NCBI GenBank assembly: GCA_039720395.1
Contig: CM077824.1
Span: 21,549,630-21,613,629, forward strand
Length of the DNA stretch: 64,000 nt
Direction of reading: 5' to 3'
Origin: Liquidambar formosana
Taxonomy: Eukaryota > Streptophyta > Magnoliopsida > Saxifragales > Altingiaceae
Of this stretch, positions 32,811-43,132 are shown piece after piece; the stretch's first letter is position 1; the number at the start of each line of letters is the position of its first letter. The position numbers and the translations under genes are program-made. The notes beneath the pieces are model-generated. The model saw only the letters and a program-made list of their open reading frames with translations, made no database searches and was not told where the DNA came from.

Positions 32811-35747
32811 CTAACCATCTCTTTTCACTCTTTTCTTTTTCCTTGGCCTCCTTCCAAAAGTTTCAACAAACCATTCATGTTTCCTCGTGGTCATAGTGTG
32901 CCCAACAACCAATCCAACTACCAGCCCACTTCCATATCCGGTCAATATAAATATCCAATCATATCCCGTTGGAAACTTGAAATCTTCATCTTGTTCCGTG
33001 GTTAAAGATGGTGGTAGAGATGCTTCTGAATTTCCACATTTCTTTGACAAAGGCTTTCCACACAATCCTGAATTTCCTTCAAATGAGTTGTTTTCAAATG
33101 TATCAAATTGTTTCCCTTGTGGTATAGGCCCTGTGAGATGATTATGAGAGATATTTAAGAATGCAAGAAATGTTAACTCGGTTAGTTGTTGAGGGAGCTC
33201 TCCTGAGAGCATGTTTTGAGAAAGGTCTAATGATTCAAGATTGGTTAGGTTCCCAATGCATGATGGTAAGCAACCAGTGAGAATGTTATTGGAAAAGTTG
33301 AGCAACTGAAGCCCCTTTAAGTCCCCAATGGATTCTGGAATACCTCCTTCAAAACTGTTGCTTGAGAGATCAATAGCTGTGAAGATTTCGGGGATACTTG
33401 TATATATTGTTTCCGCGCCTTTGTTTGTTATTGTCATTGAGTATTTATAATTCTCATCCCATGAATAGTACAATGAACCAAAACCCTTGCCTGTCTGCAA
33501 ATAGGTTAAATGGTCAGCATTTGCAATTTTCATAGCATTCCAATTTTTGAAGTACTCAAATGGCAACTTTCCAGAAAACATGTTGCAAGAGAGGTCAATA
33601 ATGCGCAACTTGGGGAATCCAAACTTGATGTCAAAACTTTTTATTGCACCATGGAATGCATTAGATCGCATAATAAGAACCCTCAACTCTTGAAATGTTC
33701 CTAACCAAAAGGGGAAGGTGTCACTCATCTGATTGTTTCCAAGATTAAGAATTTCTAGCATTTTACAATTGGCCAATGATCTTGGTACCCACCCGTGTAA
33801 TCGATTTTGACTCAAATCAATCATCTTCAATTTGCTTCCATTTGTGTAAGTTTGAGGAATGGTACCGTGAAAGTTGTTCTTCCGTAGATTCAATACCAAC
33901 AAAGAATCACTAAAGTTACCCAAACACTTTGGAAGCTCTCCTCTCAAATTGTTATTAGACAAATCAAGAACATAAAGAGAAGTCAGACTGCAGATCAGTG
34001 GTGAAAGATCACCAGCTAGCGAGTTATTTGAGACTAAATAAAACAAAGTGGATGGTGGTGGAATCAGGAGTGATCCTTGGAGCATGTTAGACTCGAGGTT
34101 TAATACCTGTAGAGTAGTCCATGGAAGAACAACTGGAGGGTTGTCAAAACCTGTCAAGAAATTGTAAGAAACTGACATGTATGTTAACGTTTCTATACCT
34201 ATGTTCCATATCCATTTTGGAATTTGGCCTTGAATTCTATTTCGGGAAAGTTCTAAAAACTCCAATTCATCTTGGTGCTGAAGGAAATCTGGAAACTCAC
34301 TTAAGTTGCATGCAGCCAATCCTAAAAGCTTGAACTTTCGAAGGGTAGCATTTACACTAGTGGTAGTGAGCAATGATAAATTGTTATGAGACAGCTGGAG
34401 AGAAACGAGATTTTTGAGGTTAAGAAACATGTCAAATTCGACTGTGCCACTCAAGTGATTGAGATTTAGGTGAAGAAGTTCAAGATTCTGGAGTTCAAAA
34501 ATTGATTGGGGAATTGGACCATGCAATTGATTGGAATCAAGAGTTAGTTGAGTTAGTTTGGTAAGGTTGGCAAGCCAAGATGGAATTTGACCAGTTAATT
34601 GATTAGAATAAAGATGTAATTCATCAAGCTGGGTCAGGTTTCGAAGCGAAGAAGGGGTTTCACCAATCAAACCAACTCTTGCAAGGCCCAAAAAAGTGAG
34701 TTTGGTTTGCTTACCAACCCAAGCCAAGATCCTTCTACTGAAATTACTAAGATTGATTGATGAAAGGTCGAGGGTCGTGAGCTGAGCAGTAAGGTTACCA
34801 AGTGAAGATTGAATCGACGAACCTGAGAAATTGCAGTCTCGGATATCCAACTCTTGTAGGGAATTGAGATTGCCAATTGAATTTGGTAGCTCACCGGAGA
34901 AACCTGTGGTAGCAAGTTTCAGTAACTTTAGGCGACTGCTTTTGTTGAATTCTGGTAAGTAACCAGTCAGATGTGGATTGAGCTTCACAGTAAGAGCCTG
35001 TAGGTTCGGTAGCTGGAAAATAGCTACAGGGAATTCACCGTACAGTTCACAATTTTTGAGACGAAGAGATGTTAATGAAGAAAAGTTTGCCAAGACATCA
35101 GGTACTCGAGAAGAAATGTTCACATAGCTGAGATGAAGTTCTTTCAAGTCGGACAGGTTTCCGAGTAATCTGTTTAGATCAGACCTTTCGAGTTTCAATA
35201 AGCATTCATCAGAGGAACCAGAATTGAGAGACAGATCGAGGGAAGTCAACTTGGACAGCTTTGAGATTTTCGATGGGATTTGGCCAGAAAAAAGGGAGGC
35301 GGAGAGATTGAGATACGTTAACCTCGAAAGATGACTAATTCTAGAGGGAATTTGAGAGTAATTGAAGTGATTGTAGGCAAGATTAAGCTTTTGAAGGTGA
35401 ACCAGGCGGAAGAGGCTGCTGCTGGAATTAATAGAACCGTAGAGAAAGCTGCTTCCAAGGTCAAGACCGATCACATGACCAGTGTCATCATCACACTCGA
35501 CACCATCCCATGAGCAGCAATCACTACCCTGCTTGAGTTGCCACGATGCAGTCTTTGGATAAGCAGAAGGATCACCAGAAGCATCCTTATCAAGCGAGAG
35601 GCTTTGGTTGAATTGTAACAAGGCTAAGCCCTCATCATCGTGGCATAGTGGCTGGTCAGAAGAGGAAGAGTTGGTCACTAGAGAATGAAAACACAAGGAT
35701 AAGAATAGCAGGCGCATGGACAGGAAGAGATACAAGAGTGAACCCAT
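32811..35747 (-). CDS. Receptor-like protein (LRR-RLP), intact, 978 aa
   Basis: One uninterrupted exon. Order: signal peptide (about 1-28); N-terminal cap with CHDDE and CCSWDGVEC (77-85); a long run of plant-type LRRs with the LxGxIP signature; a non-LRR island before the last LRRs (around TGKGFGSLYYSWDENYKYS); cap GNSGLCGKPLSKKC; an acidic linker (TTEQDEDFKF); one transmembrane helix (about 929-954) with two overlapping GxxxG motifs (GLVVGLVVG); and a 24-residue basic tail (RKHEWFVETFGRR). No kinase domain, so it is an RLP and not a receptor kinase. By family it would sit in the plasma membrane, bind an apoplastic ligand and signal with SOBIR1 and BAK1. The ligand cannot be inferred. The start is supported by the signal peptide and a TATA box 58-64 bases upstream. 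It is the paralogue of the broken gene at 9.6 kb. Confidence 0.95.
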   Translation of the reverse strand: MGSLLYLFLSMRLLFLSLCFHSLVTNSSSSDQPLCHDDEGLALLQFNQSLSLDKDASGDPSAYPKTASWQLKQGSDCCSWDGVECDDDTGHVIGLDLGSSFLYGSINSSSSLFRLVHLQKLNLAYNHFNYSQIPSRISHLSRLTYLNLSASLFSGQIPSKISKLSKLTSLDLSLNSGSSDECLLKLERSDLNRLLGNLSDLKELHLSYVNISSRVPDVLANFSSLTSLRLKNCELYGEFPVAIFQLPNLQALTVKLNPHLTGYLPEFNKSSRLKLLKLATTGFSGELPNSIGNLNSLQELDIRDCNFSGSSIQSSLGNLTAQLTTLDLSSINLSNFSRRILAWVGKQTKLTFLGLARVGLIGETPSSLRNLTQLDELHLYSNQLTGQIPSWLANLTKLTQLTLDSNQLHGPIPQSIFELQNLELLHLNLNHLSGTVEFDMFLNLKNLVSLQLSHNNLSLLTTTSVNATLRKFKLLGLAACNLSEFPDFLQHQDELEFLELSRNRIQGQIPKWIWNIGIETLTYMSVSYNFLTGFDNPPVVLPWTTLQVLNLESNMLQGSLLIPPPSTLFYLVSNNSLAGDLSPLICSLTSLYVLDLSNNNLRGELPKCLGNFSDSLLVLNLRKNNFHGTIPQTYTNGSKLKMIDLSQNRLHGWVPRSLANCKMLEILNLGNNQMSDTFPFWLGTFQELRVLIMRSNAFHGAIKSFDIKFGFPKLRIIDLSCNMFSGKLPFEYFKNWNAMKIANADHLTYLQTGKGFGSLYYSWDENYKYSMTITNKGAETIYTSIPEIFTAIDLSSNSFEGGIPESIGDLKGLQLLNFSNNILTGCLPSCIGNLTNLESLDLSQNMLSGELPQQLTELTFLAFLNISHNHLTGPIPQGKQFDTFENNSFEGNSGLCGKPLSKKCGNSEASLPPSLTTEQDEDFKFPTGYDWIFILTGYGSGLVVGLVVGHTMTTRKHEWFVETFGRRPRKKKRVKRDG

Positions 35748-35803
35748 GATTTCTAATTGTCTCTAGTGCTTTATAGATGAGCAAAGGAAATGGGAGTTGG
35801 GAG

Positions 35804-35811
35804 CTTTTATA
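35804..35811 (-). promoter_or_regulatory. TATA box of the intact RLP
   Basis: The minus strand reads ctataaaagc about 60 bases before the ATG, implying a 5' leader of roughly 30 bases. Confidence 0.75.
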
Positions 35812-35864
35812 GACAAAACTCAGGGTCTTTCCTCGTCATATGACGTACATGTTTCATTGTACAA

Positions 35865-36187
35865 AGTCAAGTCGTCTGCGTAAGCCTGAGGGACTCTTGA
35901 ATACCCTTTTTCACATGTAAACTTTGTCTAAGATGTAACAGTTGCAAACAGCTGTCCTTATCAACGATATTTATTATCTTCACTTGGGTCAATATCTTAG
36001 TCTCTCGATGATAAATGACTTGTTTACATCAAAGACTTAAGCCGCTCAAAGGTAAGTCAAGGTAATAACTATTGTTGATAAGAACAGCTGAGGAAACAGG
36101 TTTATCTCATCGCATATATATTTACCAACTCTTTACACAAACTCCATCATTGCACCAATTTCAATGGTTGATAATGTGGCATTGACT
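35865..36187 (-). promoter_or_regulatory. Cluster of four W-box cores upstream of the intact RLP
   Basis: TTGACY occurs at 35865-35870 (minus), 35987-35992 (minus), 36055-36060 (minus) and 36182-36187 (plus), with a tgacgt motif at about 35841. W boxes bind WRKY factors, which fits a defence-induced gene. Regulation itself is inference. Confidence 0.5.
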
Positions 36188-36714
36188 GGTTAAAAAAACA
36201 CGTCTTCCATTTTATTTTGTTTACAAACAATTTTCATTTTAGGATATCTCAAAATGTTTGTTCTATTCTAAAAATAAAAGCAAATAATTATTTTATTTTC
36301 CTAAGTTATCTTTTTTTATTTTTAAAATTATAATTACTAACCATAACAGAAAACAAAATAAGAGGGTACAATTGGAAAACTAAAATATACAAGTGATACA
36401 TTAATTTATTAAATAGATCACATTAATATGCATGTATAGTCAAAGTGGGTCAAACAATTTGAGACGATGGAGTAACAAGTAAGTTTTTCATCTTTTTAAA
36501 ATATTCTCATTCAATGTGATGGATTTGTGTTTTCAATACTTTATAAAAGACATTATAAAGTAATGTCTATTGGGACAACGAAATAGACCTAGAGTTAACT
36601 ATATAGCCTCAACAGTGATTGTGGACAAAATCTTTTGTTACAATGATATGGCTACGTGGTATCACGACCAATGAGAGTGAAGCAAAGTATAGATGTGGGG
36701 TCAAAAAGTAACCC

Positions 36715-36753
<39 letters not shown>

Positions 36754-36859
36754 TACCAAAAAAAAAAAAAAAACGGAGGAGGAGAAAAGAAGAACAACAA
36801 AACAACTAAAAAACAAAAAAAATAAAAATAACTCAAAGGAAAAGTAGCTCCACGAGCAA
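36188..36859. other. AT-rich spacer
   Basis: No gene. It holds a TA microsatellite (about 36718-36748) followed by an A-run, and a segment (ccaatgagagtgaag) that recurs at about 37264 and 38295, so this spacer is itself repetitive. Confidence 0.45.
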
Positions 36860-37230
36860 TGGTCCACCACTCATGCCTCCATTTCTAAGGTAGGTAGAGA
36901 GTTTGAATCAAGAAAGCCTGAAAAACCACTTTCAAAGCCCATTTTGCCATTGTATCGGCAACCCCATTAATAGATCTAGGAATCTTTTGCACTGAAGCTT
37001 CATCCATATGAGAAAGACCAAATCTAATATCTAAAATAATGACTTCATAGTACTAGGGACATTGCTCATAAGAATTAATATACTTGACAATAGCGAGAGC
37101 ATCACCCTCAATTCATATTCTCTTCCAATGTTTATCTTGAGCCATTTGCACTACCAACGTAGTAGCTTTCGCCTATGTTACAGTAGGATCGACTCCTACA
37201 AACACCTTCAACCAAACACCCATTATTCTG
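36860..37230 (-). pseudogene. LINE RNase H fragment
   Basis: On the minus strand: VQMAQDKHWKRI, a stop, then IEGDALAIVKYINSYEQC, and further down GLSHMDEASVQKIPRSINGV and ADTMAKWALKV. These are the last motifs of a plant LINE RNase H domain (acidic IEGDAL, and VADTMAKWA near the end). Frames are broken. Repeats of ccaatg(a/g)gagtgaag flank it. Confidence 0.7.
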
Positions 37231-37360
37231 CCATAATCCAACATTCCCATTTAACTCCACTCACAACCAATGGGAGTGAAGTAATTAAAGTAGGAATATG
37301 GGGTCAAAAAATAATTTAACTTTCCCATTTAACTCTACTCCCATTGACCTTACCACGGTT

Positions 37361-37428
37361 ACATTAAAGTCTTTTCTCTTGATTGTGAGTCGAACATTAA
37401 AGTCTTTTCTCTTGATTGTGAGTCGAAC
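37361..37428 (+). repeat. 33-bp tandem duplication
   Basis: acattaaagtcttttctctt starts at 37361 and again at 37394, with both 33-bp units identical to ...gattgtgagtcga. Confidence 0.9.
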
Positions 37429-37587
37429 GAGGGCAAAACCCAAAATACGGAGTATCAGTTTTCCATTATTCAATCAGTTGGAATGGGTATAGAGCCCATG
37501 GTGGATCAGCTTCACAAGGATCAAAATGTGGCATTTGGGCCGTCATGTAGCAGGTGGCCTCATTTCTAATGGTACAACAGGAAAGCT

Positions 37588-38139
37588 ATTGCAACCCCTT
37601 AAATTTACTTGCATATCCCATTAATTTTAATTTTTTAAGATTTTAAAAACAATATAAAAGGTTTTTACGAAAATTGATCATGATATCCACTAGAAAACAT
37701 GATTTTAAATAATTTCATAGAAGAAACATTTTTCAAAATCCATTGTTCAAGTAGATTTAATTATTTTGTTTTGTCATTTACAATTTCTGTTTCATTTTTG
37801 GTTAAATAGCTAGTCCACTTAAATGAAAGATCTAAAAAAAACCTTTTTATGCAAAGTTGTTACAAATTATGTTTTCTAGTGGACAAAGTGTCCAATTTTT
37901 GTAAAAATCTTTTATAATTTTTAAAGGAAAATGCTATTTCACCCATCTTTTACCACCCACTTTAATTATGTGTCAAAAGTGTATAGGTTGAAGTAATCAA
38001 GTGGGACCTAACATGGAATAAGGATGAACTGTCACATATAGATGAGTGAGAGAATCTGGGTGAAATAACATTATCGTTTTTTAAAATCTTAAAAAATTAA
38101 AATTAATGGGATATGCAAATAAAGTTAATGGATTGCAAT
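37588..38139. mobile_element. Foldback element with arms of about 100 bp
   Basis: The left arm starts attgcaa and includes gcatatcccattaatttta. The right arm is its reverse complement and ends ttgcaat. About 40 bases around gcatatcccattaattttaa are perfectly paired, and pairing continues to ccactagaaaacat. The right arm is interrupted by a second MITE. A decayed piece of the same family is at about 8894-8999. Confidence 0.8.
37928..38075. mobile_element. MITE nested in the foldback arm, about 150 bp
   Basis: The left end aaatgctatttcaccca and the right end, reverse complement gataatgttatttcaccca, are inverted. It splits the outer right arm exactly between ttttaaa and ttttttaaaatc, which are contiguous in the left arm. 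Confidence 0.75.
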
Positions 38140-38212
38140 AATCAAGTAAAATTAAGTTCAATAAAAACTTGGGCCTGCTGAAAATTAATAAAGTGGGGTC
38201 CAAATAAAATTA

Positions 38213-38251
38213 AGGACTAACCTCTCATCATCACAACATTGTGGGTATTTG
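38213..38251 (-). pseudogene. Relic of RLP N-terminal coding sequence
   Basis: About 39 bases match the RLP region encoding KHPLCRDDERSAL (12615-12655); here the minus strand gives KYPQCCDDERLVL. The following sequence then matches the RLP upstream flank (38400-39790), so this is the remains of a third RLP copy. Confidence 0.6.
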
Positions 38252-38399
38252 AGCAAGTCTTCAATCTAACTGTGAAATGGCAACGTGGTACCACAAACTA
38301 ATGGGAATAAAGAAAAGTGAGAATGTGGAGCCAAATGTGAGTTGGTTAATTAAAAAATCAGATAACAGTTATCTACTGGACCTAATCTGATCCAATTTT

Positions 38400-39790
38400 T
38401 GAAGTTCCCAAATAAGTCCTTAGGAGCGCATGGCGTTGGGTTCGCTCTCCACTTTCATCATCCACTCAATTTAAAACCAGGTTTTTTTTTATAATAGAAC
38501 AACATATCAAGTATGATTTACTACTAAAAATACTACTAGCTTCACATATCTTAAATCACTCACCTTATATCATCCATTGTATGCGGTAAAAGTGGATGGA
38601 GTGAAAGCTACAATCATGGGCAAGGGTGGAGTCAGGATTTATCTCTAATGGGGGCACTATGCTATGATTCTGTAAAGTGGGAATTAGGAATTAAAAGCCC
38701 TGGAAAGCTTTTTTTTTTAACAAATTACTTTTTAGTAATCATTTTCCAATTTAATACCAAAAAAGGATATTGTTATCAATGTATTACAACTTGACTGTAA
38801 ATATGCTATAAAATGACTACTATCTTTTCTTTTTTGGCATTATGTTAAGCAATAGTCATCAAATGGTAAATATCTCTAAAAAAAAAAAACAAATACTTTA
38901 TTGAGCCAGTAGAGGCACGTGTCCTTTGGAGGGCCCCTGGCTCTGCCAGTGATCACGGGCAATCTAGTATGAGGAAAGCAAAAATTCTCACATATGATAA
39001 ATGAATGTTGAAAAGTGATTGATTTAAGTGGGTGGCATGTTACACTACTTTTTAATATTTTGTGGTTTCCGAATTTCTTCTTCTTCCATTTTTTTTTTTT
39101 AATTTTTTTTATTTCACTAAACGCCGTGTTTGAAAAATACTTTTGTGAAATAAGTATATTGGGAGATGTTGACGGTTCAATCGCCCCGCGACTATCTTTC
39201 GCATTCCCACTCTGTGAAATAAGTAAACGCCGTGTTTGAAAAATACAACTCACCCCCGACTGTTGAAACACGTATCCACATTGCAAGTGAGCCAGGGTAG
39301 TGGTTGTAGTCAACAAAGGTAATTATAGCGAGCTTACCAAAAGCATCGGTTGAATGGTTTGGTGGCATGCATTGACGGAGGACACGCATGGCCGGTGAGG
39401 CAGGTGAGGCAGGTGAGGGTTGTAATCAACACAGTTAATAGTGAGGGACTTGGTTGTAGACCTTTCACATCCAATGGGCTTTGGTGATCATGATCCAATA
39501 GATTTTTTTTCTTTTTCTTATTTTTTTAATTTTATTTTACAAACTAAATGATTTAATAGCCATGAAAAACGTACCTTTCAAGATCCTAAGGATGAAACCT
39601 ACAAAAGATCCAAATTCGGGTAATGGTTGTAGTCAACAAAGGTAATAAAGTGAGCATACAGAAAGCATTGATTGAATGGTTTGTTGGCATGCATTGAGTG
39701 CAGGCCTGATTGGATAACAATTATAATAATTATTCTCTTCATCCCACTTTATTACTTATCAGTTTCATATTAATTGTCTTATTTGAAAAA
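38400..39790. repeat. Third, older copy of the RLP upstream flank
   Basis: Shares landmarks with blocks A and B in the same order: gcgttgggttcgctctcca with 12948, aagtggatgga with 13248, cgccgtgtttgaaaaata with 14620, and gaatggtttg.tggcatgcattga with 14718 and 20110. Similarity is lower than between A and B. Confidence 0.7.
38621..38951. mobile_element. hAT-like MITE, second copy, 331 bp
   Basis: Same family as 13382-13708, flanked by 8-bp repeats atcatggg (38613-38620) and atcacggg (38952-38959). It sits at a different point of the duplicated flank, so it is an independent insertion. Confidence 0.85.
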
Positions 39791-39984
39791 AGAATTTTTT
39801 TTTAGTGAACCATTTTAAATGTTTTTACATTCATTTTTATCCACATATCCAACCATCTGTGTCACTGTCTACATTTATTTATTTTTTATTTTCTAAATTA
39901 AACTTGTGTAGGTGGTCCTAAGTAATTTAGTAAGAATCGAACTAAGAACCTCTACTTTATTTGTCTCCCCTCTACTTCATTTGT
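39791..39984. other. Short AT-rich spacer
   Basis: No supported feature. The boundary between the RLP-flank copy and the F-box block lies here. Confidence 0.35.
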
Positions 39985-40060
39985 CTCTTACACCAATTGC
40001 ACTTGGACCTCATTTAATTGTAGTTACGGCACTGAACAATAAAAAGAGGAAAGCCACTAA

Positions 40061-40166
40061 GGCTAACCTAGTGATAAGAGAAGGTAGAAAAAATTATAGA
40101 AATAAGATAGGTTAGGTGTTTGAACCCCTCCCAATGTATTAAAAAATAAATAAATAAATAAATAAA
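40061..40166 (+). mobile_element. tRNA-derived SINE
   Basis: Starts ggctaacctagtgataagag (A-box-like), followed 40 bases later by gtgtttgaacccc (B-box-like), and ends in (AAAT)n at about 40140-40166. The two Pol III boxes, the spacing and the simple tail are typical of plant SINEs. It interrupts a stretch that is continuous in block C (after agaggaaa). Confidence 0.65.
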
Positions 40167-41227
40167 GGAAAAGAAAGAGCCCCTTCAATGCTCAGGTTCA
40201 AGTGCCAATATGCACCAATTTAGAATTTATAGCCTCCATTTCAAGAACAAGAGTCCCTTTCATTTGGGCATAAAAAATTGAGGGAAAAAAAAAAGAAAAA
40301 AAAGAAACAACACTGAAGACAATTTTTGACGTCACATATCAATGAAAAGAGTAAAATCTATAAAAGAAGCCCTATTTCGAACAAAAGGGATCAATACTCA
40401 AGGTCAGCTGTAAATTGGACTTACCTTAACACATAGTGCAATTGTATTAGCATGAGAAGGTTTAGCATTGAGATAGTACGTACATGATTTAGATCCACTA
40501 TGATAATGGATTTTGATGTCAAAACAAAGCAATGGGGTTACAGCTTCTCCATCAAACCACTTGTTTCTCCTAGACATGCATCCAGCTTTATAGCCAAATA
40601 GTCAAACACTGCAGAAAATAATTTTAATGAAAAAAAAACAGAAAGAAAGAAAGAGGTAAGGATAAAAGCATAAGATATCAGTTGAACTTACCAACTTTAT
40701 TATTGATACTTGATGTCAAATACGGCAATCCCCCTCACGAATCTCATTTTAGTCTGACTGCCCAAAATTGATTTTATAAGTGCGTGATACCTCCTCGCGG
40801 GCAATCAATGTGATTTGGAAAAAATGATTTTATAACTCTAAATGTTGTACCAATTATACCAAGTCTTCTTGGAAAAATGGAACATTATGCTCTAAAATGG
40901 CGAAAAAGAATAGTCATATACTCATATGATATAATGGGGTCATAGAATTCACAACCAACATGTTTCGAAGTCGGAAGGTTAATCTATGATGTCTTTCATA
41001 TGAAAGATAGGGCAGAAAGGCCTCAATAATGTAAAATTTAGTTGGTCAAGAAAATGTTTCATGTACATCAATATGAAATCAACCCTTTTTTTTTTTTTTT
41101 GGAAATGTAAAATTTAATTAGTCAAGAAAATGTTTCATGTACACGGGAAGTATACCCAAAAAAGAAAGAGAATGTACACCATCACAGCTTCACTTTAATG
41201 AGAAGCATCAATGGAACAAGTAGACAC

Positions 41228-41798
41228 TACCAAACCAAACCAAACCATTATATTTTGGTTTGGTTCAGTTCAGTTTTGGTTTTAACCTATCAAGTAACAA
41301 CAAATAATTGAATATGAAAAAAATGATGTGGCAAACTCCAAATAAAAACATTTTTAATAAAAGCATTACATTAGCAACTAAAAAAAACAAACATTGTATT
41401 AAAATAGAAACATATTGACATATATTAATATGTTAATATCACACACAACATTAATACACACAACATTAATAGCTAGTTTAATACATGCCAATCTAAAAAG
41501 GGAAAACAATAAGAAACTTAAAATCAACAAAAACAAGCCCATTACCTATTTTACCCTTATTAGAATTGAGAATTTACAAACTTTAAGTTTATATATATAT
41601 ATATATATATTTCGGTTTTTTCGGTTTTTCGGTTTGGTTCGGTTTTTTTAAATTGAAAACCAAAACCAAACCAATTAAGTTCGGTTTTCTAAAATTAAAA
41701 CCATAACCGAACCTAATGACAAAAAAACCAAACCAAACCGCCCGATTCGGTTTGGTTCGGTTTGGTTCTCGATTTTAACCAAAACCATTAACACCCCT
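41228..41798. mobile_element. TIR element, 571 bp, 9-bp target-site duplication
   Basis: Inverted relative of the element at 17705-18393. It is flanked by a perfect 9-bp repeat agtagacac (41219-41227, 41799-41807), supporting a Mutator-like origin. One end is aacacccct; the other starts taccaaacc and has lost the terminal repeat. Contains a TA microsatellite near 41588-41611. Confidence 0.75.
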
Positions 41799-42004
41799 AG
41801 TAGACACCATACTGCGTCTAAGAGCTATTTCACAGAAACAGAGCCCAATACGTACATCTCATCGACTAGATTCACCAAGATGAGGCAACCAACATGAGCT
41901 ATCTGTAATCAATCACAATCCCATAAAACATAAGATCCTTGAAGACGTCACAAACTACATCTGGTTCCTCCCCTTTCATGTACATGTATGTTGATTTTGG
42001 ATCA

Positions 42005-42402
42005 TTGGGGCTTTGGAAAAGGTAAGATGGCTACAACTCTTTGGAGATGTGCAGTGCTGGCCTGTTTTTGGGTCATTTGGAAGGAGAGGAATGCGAGAAT
42101 TTTTTAAGATAAATTTGAGGAGGTGGAAGATTTGTGGGATCGGGTATTCTCTTTAGCTTCTTTTGGCTTCGGTTTCCAAGGCATTTGCGGGAATTCCTCT
42201 TTTTATTATCATGGCAGGATGGAAAAAAATATGTGACTGATAGCTTTTTTATTGTATTGTGGGGTTTTTTTTTTCTTGTTTTGTTTTGTGTCTTGTTGAG
42301 TTTTGGTAGGACTTCTTGTCCTCCTTGTTCATTTTTATTTTATATTAATAAGATTAGTTGTTGCTATCTCAAAAATAAATAAATAAATAAATAAATAAAT
42401 TT
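42005..42402 (+). mobile_element. 3' end of a second LINE lineage
   Basis: The plus strand encodes TTLWRCAVLACFWVIWKERN then ARIF, the zf-RVT-proximal end typical of plant LINEs lacking RNase H, with an in-frame stop soon after. It ends in an (AAAT)n tail at 42372-42402. Only the last 400 bases survive. Confidence 0.65.
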
Positions 42403-42734
42403 CAGAGTCGCTTCCTTTGCAATTTTGGCTGGTGCTCTTTCTTGTATCGCTTGCGTGTACAGGGGCCAATTTTGAGCCTTATTGCTAGTTTAATACAAGT
42501 CCATTATATTAAAATAATAATAATAATAAATAAATAAAGAAGACAGGATGAAAATAAAGGCAATTACTTCAACATGGGAAAGAAAAGGAAAATACTATAC
42601 AATAATGAGATGGATGATAAAGTTCAAGTCTAATATTAACCCTACAACAATCTACAATAACCATACAGGATTCTAATGTCGTTCAAGAATAGGAATAGAA
42701 GAAATATCAAAATCTAAATCCCAACATCACATAT

Positions 42735-42935
42735 AGGCCTGACAATTTGGGCGGGTTAGATGGGTTTGGGTTTAGGATAAATGGGTTAGGTTGGGTCATT
42801 AATAGGTTACGTAATTTGTTTCATTAATGGGTTAGGTTATGCCCAACCCAATTACTATGCAAACCCAAAATCAACTCGTAACTGACCCAATTATGACCCG
42901 ATCCAGATTTAAACCCAATCCATATATCACTAAAA
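42735..42935. repeat. gggttaggtt-rich inverted repeat
   Basis: gggtttgggtttagg and gggttaggttggg on the left are complemented by cccaacccaa and aacccaaaatc to the right. Probably a degraded TIR element; the ends are not resolved. Confidence 0.35.
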
Positions 42936-43132
42936 ATAGAAAACCTTTAAACTAACCATATCCTCAACCCACGAGATCCACAATCAAGGTGAGACCTAAA
43001 ATGCATTTTCTTAACGAAGTGGAACCACATCTGCTTGTTATTGCCAATTCACCAACCAACTCCATCTTCTTTTAAGTAAAATATATTCGCCTTTGCAAGA
43101 ACTTCATCAAGTAAATTCAATTGCCCAACAAC

